Part shown: piece by piece, positions 8,224-18,654 of the stretch | How the letters are laid out: each line of letters opens with the position of its first letter | Numbering within the stretch: the first letter of the stretch is position 1 | NCBI GenBank assembly: GCA_020723285.1 | Contig: DYJE01000012.1 | Coordinates: forward strand, 55,166-119,165 | Reading direction: 5' to 3' | Length of the DNA: 64,000 bases | DNA from: Desulforapulum autotrophicum | Lineage (GTDB): Bacteria; Desulfobacterota; Desulfobacteria; Desulfobacterales; Desulfolunaceae | The notes under the pieces: model-generated | Seen by the model: the letters and a program-made list of their open reading frames with translations, nothing else | Database searches by the model: none | What the model was told of the DNA's origin: nothing | Translations under genes and position numbers: made by a program

Positions 8224-11200
8224 GTGACAACTATCGACTTCACGCGAATTCGTAGTACGCCAAAAAGCCGCAATGACAGTTTCGAGTCGCTCGCGGTTCA
8301 TCTTTTTCGTAGTACCTGTAAGGCACCTACGGGGTCAACCTTCGTCAGTCTGAAAGGAGATGGAGGCGATGGTGGTGTCGAAGCCTACTTTCGCACGTCA
8401 AACGGCAATATTATTGGTGTTCAAGCTAAGTACCTCTTTCAACTCGGTTCGGCCGAGCTTGGCCAAATTGATGGCTCGCTTCAAACTGCGCTCAGCAATC
8501 ACCCGACTCTATCTGAGTACTGGGTGTACATCCCCTTCGACCTCACTGGCAAAGTAGCATCTGGGAAACGAGGCAAGAGCCAAGCAGAACGTTTCGAAGA
8601 ATGGAAGAAAAAAACTGAGGATGGGGCAGCTGCAAGAGGCTTCCAACTCACAATTACACTGTGCACGGCTACAGTTATTCGAAATCAGCTGCTCGCCCTC
8701 GATTCCCATGGAGGGATGCGCAGATATTGGTTTGACGATTCTTTACTAACGGACACGCAGATACAACGGTGCTTGGATTCGGCAAAAGCGTTCGCTGGTC
8801 CAAGGTATACAGCAGCGCTTGATATTTCAACAAACGCTCATGTCGGCCTCGATTTTTTTGGCGGGATAGGCGACTTTCAGAAGTGGTGTGAAGAGTCGCT
8901 TACGCCAGTGATATCAGAACTTCGTTCGCTGAAGGGGTGGGGTGACAAAGCATTCAGCATCCTTGACGATTCTGACATCATAATGGCTCGAAAGTTGATC
9001 AAACAAATCATTGCAGTATGCGAAGGCATTAAGAATGCCTCGCTTGCCGCCTCGGGTGGCGTCGAGGCCAGCATGTACTTGGCAAGCCTCTTGCCACTAC
9101 TTACAAGAGTACGAGAGGCACAGGAACAAGCCTTTTACAGTAAACACGGACGGGAATCCGATACCCCTGGTTTCCGACAATTCCATGCTGAATATATGTG
9201 CAACTTTCCTGCTGGAGAGATGGACGCCGCACGAAAGTGGGAAGAACAAGCACTACGGCTTCAAGATGTTCTCTCTTCACAGGAAATTGGTGCGGCGACA
9301 ACACGCTCTCTACTGTTGGTTGGTCCCGCAGGCATTGGTAAGACCCATGCGATCGTGAGTGCAGCGCTTCGACGCCTTTCACATGGCGGATACTCATTAG
9401 TTGTTTTTGGCGACGACTTTGGCAAGGCAGAGCCATGGGAGGTGATACGCAGCAAACTAGGCTTTGGAGCAAACGTAGATCGTTCGAATATGTTGGAATG
9501 CCTTCAGGCATGCACTGAGCACACGCGCTTACCCTTCGTCATTTACATCGATGCTCTGAATGAGAGCCCACGCGACGCACGTTGGAAGAATAAACTACCG
9601 GAATTCCTGGCCCAATGTAAGCCCTATGTCGGCATCAAAGTATGCGTATCAACGAGAGATACTTACCGAGATTTAGTAGTTGACTCACGGTTTCCGGGGT
9701 TTGCTTTCGAGCATATAGGATTCGCCGGACGGGAGTTCGAGGCAATTCAATCATTCGCAACTTACTACGGTCTTGACACCGAAATAACACCTCTCTTTTC
9801 GCAGGAGCTCAGCAGCCCTCTGTTTCTACATTTGGCTTGTAGAACACTCAAGAACGAAGGGCGCAACTCCTTGGATGTATCCCTGCCAGGATTTGCAGCG
9901 CTCTTGGAAGGACACCTCAAACATTGTGACGCCCTTATTCGAGAAAGGTTGCTCTACTCGAATCCTCGAAATATTGTGCGAACCGCAATGTTAAACCTTG
10001 CAGAGCTCTTGGCTGAAAATTTACCGAAAGAGCACACCTGGGAGGCTTGCACATTCGCTCTGAAAGGCGTTGTTGGTACAGAGATCACTCCAGAAGCTCT
10101 ACTCAAGGAACTTGAATATGAGGGTCTCGTTATTCTCTCGCTTGAGGAAGGTGATGCCTGGTTGGTAAGGTTAGGGTATCAGAAATACGGTGATGTTCTT
10201 CGCGCAACAAATTTCCTTGAAAGAGTATTACCGTCATCAGGTGTGGACCTAACTGCGTTAGCTGCGAAGCTCAAAAATATACCCGTAGATGAAGAAGGAT
10301 TATTAGAAGCATTGGCTGTTATCCTTCCCGAAAAAACTGGCGTAGAAATAACCTCAAGCGAATTAGGACTCGACCCAGAACGTGCACATCGGCTATTCAC
10401 CAACTCTCTAGTTTGGCGTTCCCGCGCCAGCATCACATACGATGTGGACTATCATGTACATAAAGCTCTGCACATTCCAGGGCTTTGGCAGCAGGTCTAC
10501 GAAGTCTTCTTTCGCCTGAGCCTTGTGCCTGACCACCGTTTAAATGCAGCAAACTGGCTTGGTCCATTCCTGCGTCGTGATTCAATAGTCAACCGTGATG
10601 CATACCTCTCTATCGCTGCATTCAAGTCGTTCGACGCTAAAGGGGCAGTCTGGTCTCTAATCAATGCAGCTCTGCACGCTGACATTCAAAGATGGCCTAC
10701 GGAAAGCAAACGTTTGGCGGCCTTCGCACTTGCCTGGCTGACCTCATGTGCCGACAGACGAGTGAGAGACCTTGCCTCGAAGGGGCTCGCAAGAGTTATT
10801 GCGAGACAGCCCGATCTTGGACGAGAACTCGCAGATGAATTTTATGAGTGTGATGACGACTACATCCTTGAGAGGATTTCTCTCGCAATCTACAGCGCAT
10901 GTTTGCTGGAACGTGACCGCCAAAAGGAATTCATCTCCGCGATAGATGGGTTGTTGAGTCCTGTATTCGACACCCCGAATGTCTTGGTGCGGGACTCTTT
11001 GCGCTTGTTTGGGCGTATAATACGGGATATAGGCCTTCCTGCTGAGTTGCTGAAGCGTCTCGATGCATTCCCCGTAAAGGTCAACGCACCACGAACATGG
11101 CCAACTCTTGATGATGCAAAGCCACTGCTTGAACTCGAGGGATTGTCGTTAAACATGAAGCTTTGGGGTTCGAATCTTGCTCCTGACTTCTGGCGATACC

Positions 11201-12432
11201 AAGTCGAATCCAAGCTAAGGCATTTTGACTTGGAAAGAGCGGGGATCAGTGAGGAGAACATCGCATGCTGGTTAATGATCGAGACATTGAAACTTGGCTA
11301 TCCTGGCTTCAAGGAATGTGCGCTTCATATGGATCGGGCATTGGGTAGTGAATTTGGAACTGGTCGAGGCCGCAAAGGTTATGCAGAACGGTTGGGTAAG
11401 AAGTATTACTGGATACTGCTTCATCGGCTCATAGGTATTCTTGCAGACAACTTTGAGCCGAAGAAGTCTATGTATTCTAACTGGATGCCTGGCCAGGATC
11501 ATTTGTGGTCGATTTATGTCCGCAAAGTAGACCTGACAGATATTCGGGACATCAGTCCGACACGGGAGTATCCAGATGAGGTACTTCAAGGCTCCCGCTA
11601 TACCTTTCCAGACCGTGCAAGTGACATCAAGGAATGGGTCCAGACCGACGACTTCACACCACACGGTCAGTGCATCGTTCGAACTTCCTATGCAGATGAT
11701 CTCTGGATTGTTCTTTCTCTAAGCGTCAGAGACGACGATAGGACCCATGGAGATGACTCATGGAACACACCGTACTTGGGAATAAGCCTGTTCTATTCCA
11801 GTATTTTTGTTAGTGGGGAACTACCAGAACTCGAAGGTGAAGGTTCTATAATGGATGCTTTTGATAGCATTGGATCACATTGCTATCGCGGCTATCTCGC
11901 CGAGTACCCAGATAGTCCCGTGTTCAATCAAGTAGAGGAAGAAGGGGAATTCTATAGAGGCCCAAAAGGCATAGAATTATCAGAGGTAGAACTTTTACGT
12001 GGAGGCGAGTGGGCATATGATTATTCTTTTACGACACCGGAGCGGCAAAACAATTTTAGCGTGCCATGCAAAGATATAGTGAGGGTCTTGGGTCTGCAAT
12101 GGGACAAGCAGAGAGGTTGGATTAATTTCAAGGGGGAATTAGTGGTCTTTGAGTCTCACACGAAGCAAAGGAACGGACTGTTCATTCAACGTTCCAGCCT
12201 AAACAAGTACCTGATTACCACAGAACGCAAGTTGCTTTATAAGCGATTTGCAAACCGTGGTTTTTTTAATAGCAGTGAAATCAAAAATTCGCAAATTGAC
12301 TTGTCCACTTGGCTGCTCTATCAGCCTAATGATGACCCTAAAATCCTGAAACAGACATGTCGTCCCTTCAACTGCGATAATCTTAACTACGAACCTATTA
12401 ACACTAAATTCCCATTCTCAGGCAACAAATGA
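8224..12432 (+). CDS. Mrr-like nuclease / STAND NTPase, probable antiphage (Avs-like) protein
   Basis: A 1402-residue protein with an N-terminal PD-(D/E)XK nuclease fold. E21 lies in NDSFESLAVHLF, D49 in GDGGDGGVEAYF, and Q67-x-K69 in GVQAKY, the Mrr-type active-site order. A P-loop NTPase follows with Walker A GPAGIGKT (367-374) and Walker B YIDALNE (D443), typical of STAND ATPases. The remaining about 850 residues are first helical and repeat-like (around RRVRDLASKGLARVIARQ), then more beta-rich near the end. This order (effector, STAND NTPase, large sensor) is that of antiviral STAND proteins, which detect phage proteins and trigger nuclease activity. The start is a GTG with GAGAGGAACCA before it. 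Lower GC than both neighbours suggests recent transfer. A specific Avs subtype cannot be assigned by eye. Confidence 0.75.
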   Translation: MTTIDFTRIRSTPKSRNDSFESLAVHLFRSTCKAPTGSTFVSLKGDGGDGGVEAYFRTSNGNIIGVQAKYLFQLGSAELGQIDGSLQTALSNHPTLSEYWVYIPFDLTGKVASGKRGKSQAERFEEWKKKTEDGAAARGFQLTITLCTATVIRNQLLALDSHGGMRRYWFDDSLLTDTQIQRCLDSAKAFAGPRYTAALDISTNAHVGLDFFGGIGDFQKWCEESLTPVISELRSLKGWGDKAFSILDDSDIIMARKLIKQIIAVCEGIKNASLAASGGVEASMYLASLLPLLTRVREAQEQAFYSKHGRESDTPGFRQFHAEYMCNFPAGEMDAARKWEEQALRLQDVLSSQEIGAATTRSLLLVGPAGIGKTHAIVSAALRRLSHGGYSLVVFGDDFGKAEPWEVIRSKLGFGANVDRSNMLECLQACTEHTRLPFVIYIDALNESPRDARWKNKLPEFLAQCKPYVGIKVCVSTRDTYRDLVVDSRFPGFAFEHIGFAGREFEAIQSFATYYGLDTEITPLFSQELSSPLFLHLACRTLKNEGRNSLDVSLPGFAALLEGHLKHCDALIRERLLYSNPRNIVRTAMLNLAELLAENLPKEHTWEACTFALKGVVGTEITPEALLKELEYEGLVILSLEEGDAWLVRLGYQKYGDVLRATNFLERVLPSSGVDLTALAAKLKNIPVDEEGLLEALAVILPEKTGVEITSSELGLDPERAHRLFTNSLVWRSRASITYDVDYHVHKALHIPGLWQQVYEVFFRLSLVPDHRLNAANWLGPFLRRDSIVNRDAYLSIAAFKSFDAKGAVWSLINAALHADIQRWPTESKRLAAFALAWLTSCADRRVRDLASKGLARVIARQPDLGRELADEFYECDDDYILERISLAIYSACLLERDRQKEFISAIDGLLSPVFDTPNVLVRDSLRLFGRIIRDIGLPAELLKRLDAFPVKVNAPRTWPTLDDAKPLLELEGLSLNMKLWGSNLAPDFWRYQVESKLRHFDLERAGISEENIACWLMIETLKLGYPGFKECALHMDRALGSEFGTGRGRKGYAERLGKKYYWILLHRLIGILADNFEPKKSMYSNWMPGQDHLWSIYVRKVDLTDIRDISPTREYPDEVLQGSRYTFPDRASDIKEWVQTDDFTPHGQCIVRTSYADDLWIVLSLSVRDDDRTHGDDSWNTPYLGISLFYSSIFVSGELPELEGEGSIMDAFDSIGSHCYRGYLAEYPDSPVFNQVEEEGEFYRGPKGIELSEVELLRGGEWAYDYSFTTPERQNNFSVPCKDIVRVLGLQWDKQRGWINFKGELVVFESHTKQRNGLFIQRSSLNKYLITTERKLLYKRFANRGFFNSSEIKNSQIDLSTWLLYQPNDDPKILKQTCRPFNCDNLNYEPINTKFPFSGNK

Positions 12433-12517
12433 TTTCGAGCAATTTGATTGTGTCAATACAGAACTATCCATTGTCAACATACTGTAATCAGATAAATAGC
12501 TTTAAAGAAGGCCTTAA

Positions 12518-15500
12518 ATGATCTTAAACCCTCAACCCTCACCACTTGAATACAGCCTTTCCATCAACGCCGATTGCACCCCTTTTATCAACTTCGCCAT
12601 GCAGCAGAACGCCGTGCCCCTGCTTCGGGCCTTGTCGGTGACCAACTACACCGGCACGCAGGTCAGTCATGGGGTGGTGCGGGTGTGGAGCGATCCGCCG
12701 ATCCTTGCCGAAAAAATTCTGAGGGTGGACGCCATGGCCGCAGGTGAGGTGGTTTCGTTTACGGATCTTACCCTCACCCTTCTCCGCGAGCCTTTGCGCA
12801 GGCAATCCGAACGGGAAGAGGGCCATGTGTGGATCGAGGCATCTGCCGACGGTGTTGAACCGTGCCGGAGGGCGTTTCCCCTTTCGGTTCTGGCTTACAA
12901 CGAATGGTTCGGGGCTTCCTCGCTGCCGGAGATCCTGGCCGCCCATGTGCTTCCCAACGACCCGGCGGTGGAAATCATCCTGGCCGAGGCCTCGAAGCTG
13001 CTTCTTGAAAAGACGGGCGACGGGTCCCTTTCAGGATACCAGAGCAGGGACCCGAAAAGGGCTTATGCCCAGGCCGCCGCGATCTACATTGCCGCGGCGC
13101 GCCAGAAGTTCAGCTACATCAACCCTCCGGCGAGTTTTGAAAATACCGGGCAAAAAATCCGGACCCCGGAAAACATGCTGGAACGAAAGCTCGGCACCTG
13201 CCTGGACACCTCCGTACTGCTGGCCGCCTGTTTTGAACAGGCCGGTCTAAGACCAGTGGTGGTGCTGGTGAAGGGCCACGCCTTTGCCGGGGTGTGGCTG
13301 GTGGACACCTCCTTTGACGACACCGTGACCCGCCACGCCTCGATCCTTTTGAACCGGATCGGCCTGGGGGAATTCCTGGCCTTGGAAACCACGGGCATCG
13401 CCAAAACACCGCCCCTCACCCTGAAGGCCGCTCTGGCCGAGGCCAAAGCCCATCTTCAGAATGAGGAATCGTTTCACTTTGCGGTGGATGTGACCGCCGC
13501 GCGAAAATCCGGCATCCGGCCCCTCAGCCTGACCGAGGGTGCCATTGTGGGCGCTGGCGACGGCGGGGTTGTCCGCCCGGCCGATGGTTTTGAACCGGTC
13601 TTTGACGACCTGTCCGCTCCGGCGGATGTGGCGGAGGCGGTAGTCAGCGATCCGGCAAGGCCGCCCAGGGACAAGGAAAGCCCGGCAGACCGGCTTGCCC
13701 GATGGAAAAACAGCCTGCTGGATCTCAGCCTTCGGAACCGGCTGTTGAACTTCAAGGATTCGAAAAAATCCATTCCCCTGCTCTGCCCGGATATCGCGGC
13801 TCTGGAAGACGCTCTGGCCGCCGACGCGGCATTCCGGGTGAGACCCAGGCCCGATGCCTGGGCCGAGGCTGACCCCAGGGACGCAACCCTATATCAGGCC
13901 CAGACAGGGGAAAACGCCCTGGCCGACTACCTGAACGATGAAATGGCCCGGAAGAGGCTTCACGCCGCCGTGACCGAATCCGATCTGGCGGGACGCCTGA
14001 CCGAAATCGAACGGGCCGCCAGACTTGGCCTGGAGGAAGGGGGCGCGAACACCCTTTTCCTTGCCCTGGGTTTTCTGGTCTTCAAAGAATCCGGGGCCGA
14101 AGGGGTTGAGCGCCGCGCCCCGATCCTTTTGATTCCCATGAGCATCGAACGTAAAGCCGTGCGTGACGGGTTTCGTATCCGGCGCATTGACGAGGAATCG
14201 CGGATCAACATCACGCTGCTGAAGAAACTCAAAGCCGATTTCGGCATCACCGTGGACGGCCTGGACCCGTTGCCCGAAGACGATTCGGGCCTGGATGTAC
14301 CGAAAATCCTTCGGACGATCCGGGACGCCATCAAACGGGAGCCGGGCTGGACGGTGACCGATGAGGCCAGCCTCACCATCCTGACCTTTTCCCGGTTTCT
14401 GATGTGGCTGGACCTGGAAGCCAACGCGGAGGTCCTCAAACAAAACCCGGTGGTCCGGCATCTGGTGGAGAGTTCAAACGCGGTGTTCGAACCCGGCGCG
14501 GAATTTCCTGTTTTGGAAAATCTGGACGACCGGTATCCGCCTTCGGAAACGTTCTGCCCTCTTCCGGCGGACTCCTCCCAGCTCCGGGCCGTGTTTGCGG
14601 CGGCGGAAGGACGGACATTCGTGCTCCAGGGGCCGCCGGGCACGGGAAAATCCCAGACCATCACCAACCTGATCGCCCATGGGCTGGCCTGCGGCATGCG
14701 GGTGCTGTTCGTGGCCCAGAAACGGGCGGCCCTCGACGTGGTGCACCGGCGACTTGCAGATACGGGGTTCGGGCCGTTTTGCCTTGAGCTTCACTCGAAC
14801 AAAACCACCAAGGAATCGTTCCGCACCCAGTTGCGTGACGCGCTGACCGTGGCCGGATCCGCTGGCGGAGAAAACTGGGCCAGGGAAACGGCCCTTCTCG
14901 GTGAGCAACGAAAAATCCTGAACAGGTATGTCCGTGAACTTCACCTTCCCCGGTCTTTTGGAAAAAGCGCGTATGGGGTGATTTCAAGGCTGATCGACCT
15001 CGACGGGCAAGCCAAGGTGGCCCTTGATCTGGGCGACCCCGAAGGACGGACAGTCGAGGAATTCGACACGATGTGTGCCGCCGTGCGGGAACTTGCCGAG
15101 GCGGCTAGGGTTTCGGGAGATCCGGCGGCCCATCCCCTTCAGGCGGTGAGGCTTGCCTCTTACGCCTGGGGTGTGGAAGCGGACGCGGAAAACGCCATCC
15201 AATCTGCCGGGGAGGCGTTGAAGCATCTGTTGGAGTTCGGACCGTTTTTGAAAAATCTGGGCCTGGACGCTGACCGAGCGTCGTCAGCCGTTTTTTGGGC
15301 AGCCCATGAGCTGACCGGACTGTTGTCCGATGGACCGTTCGTGACGCCTGCCCTTCTTGCGGAGTCGGACTGGGTGAAGGTGAAAAACGCGCTGTCGGAG
15401 TGGATCGACATGGGCCGAAACTGCAGCAAAGGGAGGTCCGAACTTTTACTGACCTATACGAACGGAATATTCAGTCTGGATTTGGGCGCTCTCATCGGAA

Positions 15501-18500
15501 AACTGGCGGCGCGGAAAGACGCCTGGTTTTTTCGGCGCTGGCGTTTGGGGGTTGCCGTGCGGAAAACGGTTCAGACCGTTCGCGCGGACCTGAAAAAACC
15601 CAAGGATCCGGACGCTCTGGCCGATGACCTGGGCAAAGCCATGGCCGTGGCAGCGGAGATCAACCGCCTCAATGCAGACGGCGGCGACCCCGCCCTGTAC
15701 TTCGGCGCGTCATGGCAGGGGGCTGAATCCTGCTGGGACGGGCTTCAAACCATTCTGGACTGGACGGACACGTTTCGAAAGCTTTTAGACCGGGCTCCGG
15801 GCGGGGATATAGACGCAAAGCTTAAAATCCGGGGACGGTGGATTCGACTGGCCACGGAGGGCCGCGCACTCTTTGCCGTGGGCACTCCGGCCGGCGAGCG
15901 GGGGCGGACGTTTCGAGACGCTTTGGAGGATGTCAGGAAAAAACGGTCCCATGTGGACCGTCTTCTGAACCTGGACGTGGAAAAAGCCTGGGGCCGCGAT
16001 GATGAGGGGCGCATGGCGGAGAGGGCCGGGAGTTTTCTGCGGGGTCTTTCGGAACATCTTTCCCGGCTGCGGGAATGGTCTCACTATCAGGCGGCGCGGG
16101 CTTCGGTGGAAGCTTGCCGTCTTTCCCCCCTGGCCATGGCCCTGGAGGAAGGAAAAATCAAGGCCCAGGATTTTGGAGAAGTCTTCGACCATTCGTTCGC
16201 CGACTGGTGGGCGCGGAACGTGCTGAGGTCGGTTCCCGCACTTTCAGGGTTTATCGGGGAACGGCATGATCTGAAGATCCGGGAGTTCAGGGAGCAAGAG
16301 GCAAAAGTCGCCGATCTTGCCCGGAAAGAGGCTTTCGCCCGGATTGCGGGAAGCATGCCCCGAATGGCCGCCGGTCAGAACTCACCGGCAAGCTCCGAGA
16401 CGGGGCTGCTCCAGAGATTCGCCCAAGGGGGCCGGAAAACGATCCGCCGGATTTTCAAGGAGTGCCCGAACGCCCTGGCCCGATACAAGCCCTGTGTTCT
16501 GATGAGCCCCCTTTCGGTGGCCCAGTTCATCGGGGCGGATTTTCCGGGGTTCGACCTGGTGGTGTTCGACGAGGCGTCCCAGATGCCCACCTACGATGCC
16601 ATCGGAGCCATTGCCCGAGGGAAGCGCCTGATCGTCGTGGGCGATTCCCGCCAGCTTCCGCCCACCCGCTTTTTCGAAAAACAGAAAGGCGACGACGACG
16701 TGATCGAAGAAGACATCCCCGAGGATCTGGAAAGCATTCTGGAGGAAGCGGAGGCGGCGGGACTTAAAACCCTGAGCCTGGACTGGCATTACCGGAGCCG
16801 CCACGAAAGCCTGATCGCCTTCAGCAACCGTCAGTATTACGGCAACCGGCTTCTCACGTTCCCTTCGGCCCACGCGGATCATCCCCGACTGGGCGTAAGG
16901 TGGAGCGAGGTCCCTGCCGGGGTTTACGACCACGGAAAAACCCGGACAAACCGGAAGGAAGCCGAAGCGGTGGTGGCGGAGATCGTCCGGCGTCTGCGGG
17001 ACCCCAAAGAGCAGGGGGAGTCCCTGGGTGTGGTGACGTTCAGTCAGGCCCAGCAAGGTCTTGTGGAAGATTTGCTGGACACGGCCCGTGGCGAATTTCC
17101 CGAGATCGAGCCTTACTTCACGTCGGTGGGCGAACCTGTTTTCGTAAAGAACCTGGAGACGGTCCAGGGGGACGAGAGGGACGTGATCCTGTTCTCCATC
17201 TGCTACGGGCCGGACGAGACAGGGACGGTACGAATGAACTTCGGTCCGCTGAACAACAAGGGCGGCGAGCGGCGTCTGAACGTGGCCGTCACCCGGGCGA
17301 GGAAGCAATTGCTGGTTTTCTCCCGGCTGAGGCCGGAACAGATCGACCTGTCCCGGACCAAGGCCACGGGCGTTCACCATCTGAGGACGTTTCTCGATTA
17401 TGCCCGGCGGGGACCGCTGGTGATGGAGGAAGGGGTCTCCCCACTGGCGGTCGGGACGGAATCTTTCCTTGAAAAATCCATCGGGGCCGAACTGAGCAGG
17501 CGGGGATACCGTGTGGATGCCCAGGTGGGATGCTCGGGCTACCGGATCGATCTGGCCATCCGGGATTCGGATGATCCGGGACGCTACATCCTGGGGGTGG
17601 AGTGCGACGGTCCCAACTACCGGAACGCCAAATCCGCAAGAGACCGGGACCGGTTGCGGCATTCGGTGCTGGAGGGTCTGGGCTGGAGCCTTCACCGGAT
17701 CTGGTCCACGGACTGGTGGCTTCAAAGATCCAAAGAAATCGAAAAACTTGAGAAGGCCCTTGCCCAGGCCAAGCTCCGGGCGACAAACGCCGATGACGGG
17801 GATTTGACACCCCCTTCCAATGTTCCGGTTATTGTCAGTGGGGCTGACAGTTCAGAGGATCAGGCGTTAGACGAAAAGCTGGCGAACGTGGCCCCTTCCA
17901 TAGCCCGAAAGCGGGACCTTGCGCCTGTGGTTTCCGGATTGCCCGGCCAGTCGGTTTACCGGCGTTTTGACCTGAATGGCCGGACATTTCCGGGTGAGCT
18001 TCACGATGCGGAAAACGCTGGACGCGTGCGCGCTCTTGTTCAGGAGGTGGTTTTAACCGAGGCTCCTGTACTATTCGATTCCCTGTGTTCCGTGATGGCC
18101 TCCGCCTGGGGCCTTCAACGGGCGGGAAGCCGCGTGAGAGACATCGCGGGGAATGCGGTGATGCAAAACGGCTTTGTGTTCCGAAGGTCCGGAGACAGGG
18201 AATTTATCTGGACCGGGAATCAGGCGGAAAAACCCTACGAAGGATTCCGGGTTCCGGCTGAAAACGAGGCCAAAGCCCGCACGGCAGTTGAGATCTGCCC
18301 CGAGGAAGCCGCCAACGCGGCGGCCCAGGTTCTCGCCCTTCACATCAGCATGAGCCGTGAGGACCTGATGCGCGAAACAGCAGGGGTTTTCGGGATAACC
18401 CGTCTTGGTGCCAAGGTCCGGTCCTGTTTCGAGGAAGGCATCGAGTATCTTGCGAATAAGGGCGGGTGCAGGATCGAGGGGGAAACGGTGGTGGCGTGTT

Positions 18501-18502
18501 GA
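12518..18502 (+). CDS. DUF4011 / SF1 helicase / Vsr-like nuclease / DUF3320 protein, predicted defence
   Basis: A 1994-residue multidomain protein. Residues about 1-330 contain a transglutaminase-like stretch with Cys in KLGTCLD (C228) and His in KGHAFAGVW (H254). DUF4011 begins near 390 (WKNSLLDLSLRNRLLNF). The superfamily 1 helicase has Walker A GPPGTGKS (705-712), a long insert, motif II VVFDEASQ (D1351), motif III VVGDSRQLPP, and late motifs VQGDERDVI and LNVAVTRARKQL. A Vsr/MTES_1575-type nuclease follows (YRIDLAI with D1678, GVECDG with E1695), then a C-terminal DUF3320-like end. Proteins of this architecture have been listed as single-gene defence candidates in surveys of defence islands (from memory; not checked). 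It is GC-rich like the host, unlike the STAND gene 85 bases upstream. A strong terminator follows. Confidence 0.85.
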   Translation: MILNPQPSPLEYSLSINADCTPFINFAMQQNAVPLLRALSVTNYTGTQVSHGVVRVWSDPPILAEKILRVDAMAAGEVVSFTDLTLTLLREPLRRQSEREEGHVWIEASADGVEPCRRAFPLSVLAYNEWFGASSLPEILAAHVLPNDPAVEIILAEASKLLLEKTGDGSLSGYQSRDPKRAYAQAAAIYIAAARQKFSYINPPASFENTGQKIRTPENMLERKLGTCLDTSVLLAACFEQAGLRPVVVLVKGHAFAGVWLVDTSFDDTVTRHASILLNRIGLGEFLALETTGIAKTPPLTLKAALAEAKAHLQNEESFHFAVDVTAARKSGIRPLSLTEGAIVGAGDGGVVRPADGFEPVFDDLSAPADVAEAVVSDPARPPRDKESPADRLARWKNSLLDLSLRNRLLNFKDSKKSIPLLCPDIAALEDALAADAAFRVRPRPDAWAEADPRDATLYQAQTGENALADYLNDEMARKRLHAAVTESDLAGRLTEIERAARLGLEEGGANTLFLALGFLVFKESGAEGVERRAPILLIPMSIERKAVRDGFRIRRIDEESRINITLLKKLKADFGITVDGLDPLPEDDSGLDVPKILRTIRDAIKREPGWTVTDEASLTILTFSRFLMWLDLEANAEVLKQNPVVRHLVESSNAVFEPGAEFPVLENLDDRYPPSETFCPLPADSSQLRAVFAAAEGRTFVLQGPPGTGKSQTITNLIAHGLACGMRVLFVAQKRAALDVVHRRLADTGFGPFCLELHSNKTTKESFRTQLRDALTVAGSAGGENWARETALLGEQRKILNRYVRELHLPRSFGKSAYGVISRLIDLDGQAKVALDLGDPEGRTVEEFDTMCAAVRELAEAARVSGDPAAHPLQAVRLASYAWGVEADAENAIQSAGEALKHLLEFGPFLKNLGLDADRASSAVFWAAHELTGLLSDGPFVTPALLAESDWVKVKNALSEWIDMGRNCSKGRSELLLTYTNGIFSLDLGALIGKLAARKDAWFFRRWRLGVAVRKTVQTVRADLKKPKDPDALADDLGKAMAVAAEINRLNADGGDPALYFGASWQGAESCWDGLQTILDWTDTFRKLLDRAPGGDIDAKLKIRGRWIRLATEGRALFAVGTPAGERGRTFRDALEDVRKKRSHVDRLLNLDVEKAWGRDDEGRMAERAGSFLRGLSEHLSRLREWSHYQAARASVEACRLSPLAMALEEGKIKAQDFGEVFDHSFADWWARNVLRSVPALSGFIGERHDLKIREFREQEAKVADLARKEAFARIAGSMPRMAAGQNSPASSETGLLQRFAQGGRKTIRRIFKECPNALARYKPCVLMSPLSVAQFIGADFPGFDLVVFDEASQMPTYDAIGAIARGKRLIVVGDSRQLPPTRFFEKQKGDDDVIEEDIPEDLESILEEAEAAGLKTLSLDWHYRSRHESLIAFSNRQYYGNRLLTFPSAHADHPRLGVRWSEVPAGVYDHGKTRTNRKEAEAVVAEIVRRLRDPKEQGESLGVVTFSQAQQGLVEDLLDTARGEFPEIEPYFTSVGEPVFVKNLETVQGDERDVILFSICYGPDETGTVRMNFGPLNNKGGERRLNVAVTRARKQLLVFSRLRPEQIDLSRTKATGVHHLRTFLDYARRGPLVMEEGVSPLAVGTESFLEKSIGAELSRRGYRVDAQVGCSGYRIDLAIRDSDDPGRYILGVECDGPNYRNAKSARDRDRLRHSVLEGLGWSLHRIWSTDWWLQRSKEIEKLEKALAQAKLRATNADDGDLTPPSNVPVIVSGADSSEDQALDEKLANVAPSIARKRDLAPVVSGLPGQSVYRRFDLNGRTFPGELHDAENAGRVRALVQEVVLTEAPVLFDSLCSVMASAWGLQRAGSRVRDIAGNAVMQNGFVFRRSGDREFIWTGNQAEKPYEGFRVPAENEAKARTAVEICPEEAANAAAQVLALHISMSREDLMRETAGVFGITRLGAKVRSCFEEGIEYLANKGGCRIEGETVVAC

Positions 18503-18578
18503 GGCGGCAAGGTTTTAAGGATGGCTATTGACGATACAGGTTGTGACAGACGGGTTTGGAGGGTTATCGCATCACTGC

Positions 18579-18620
18579 AAAAAAAAGCCCGGCAGGTTGA
18601 AAACCTGGCGGGCTTTTTTG
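18579..18620. terminator. Bidirectional rho-independent terminator
   Basis: An A-run, stem AAGCCCGGCAGGTT / AACCTGGCGGGCTT with a short GAAA-type loop, and a T-run form a textbook two-way terminator between the helicase gene (+) and the end of the EPS locus (-). Confidence 0.92.
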
Positions 18621-18654
18621 TATTGAACCGTCGACGATGTTTTTTCAAAGGGCG

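Noticed and set aside
11150..11180. A GGTTCGAATC word suggesting a tRNA T-loop
   Set aside because: It lies inside the STAND coding sequence and no acceptor stem or anticodon arm fits around it.
16382..17725. A long antisense open frame (447 codons) inside the helicase gene
   Set aside because: It is the opposite strand of strongly conserved helicase motifs in GC-rich DNA; its sequence is Arg/Pro/Gly-rich noise.
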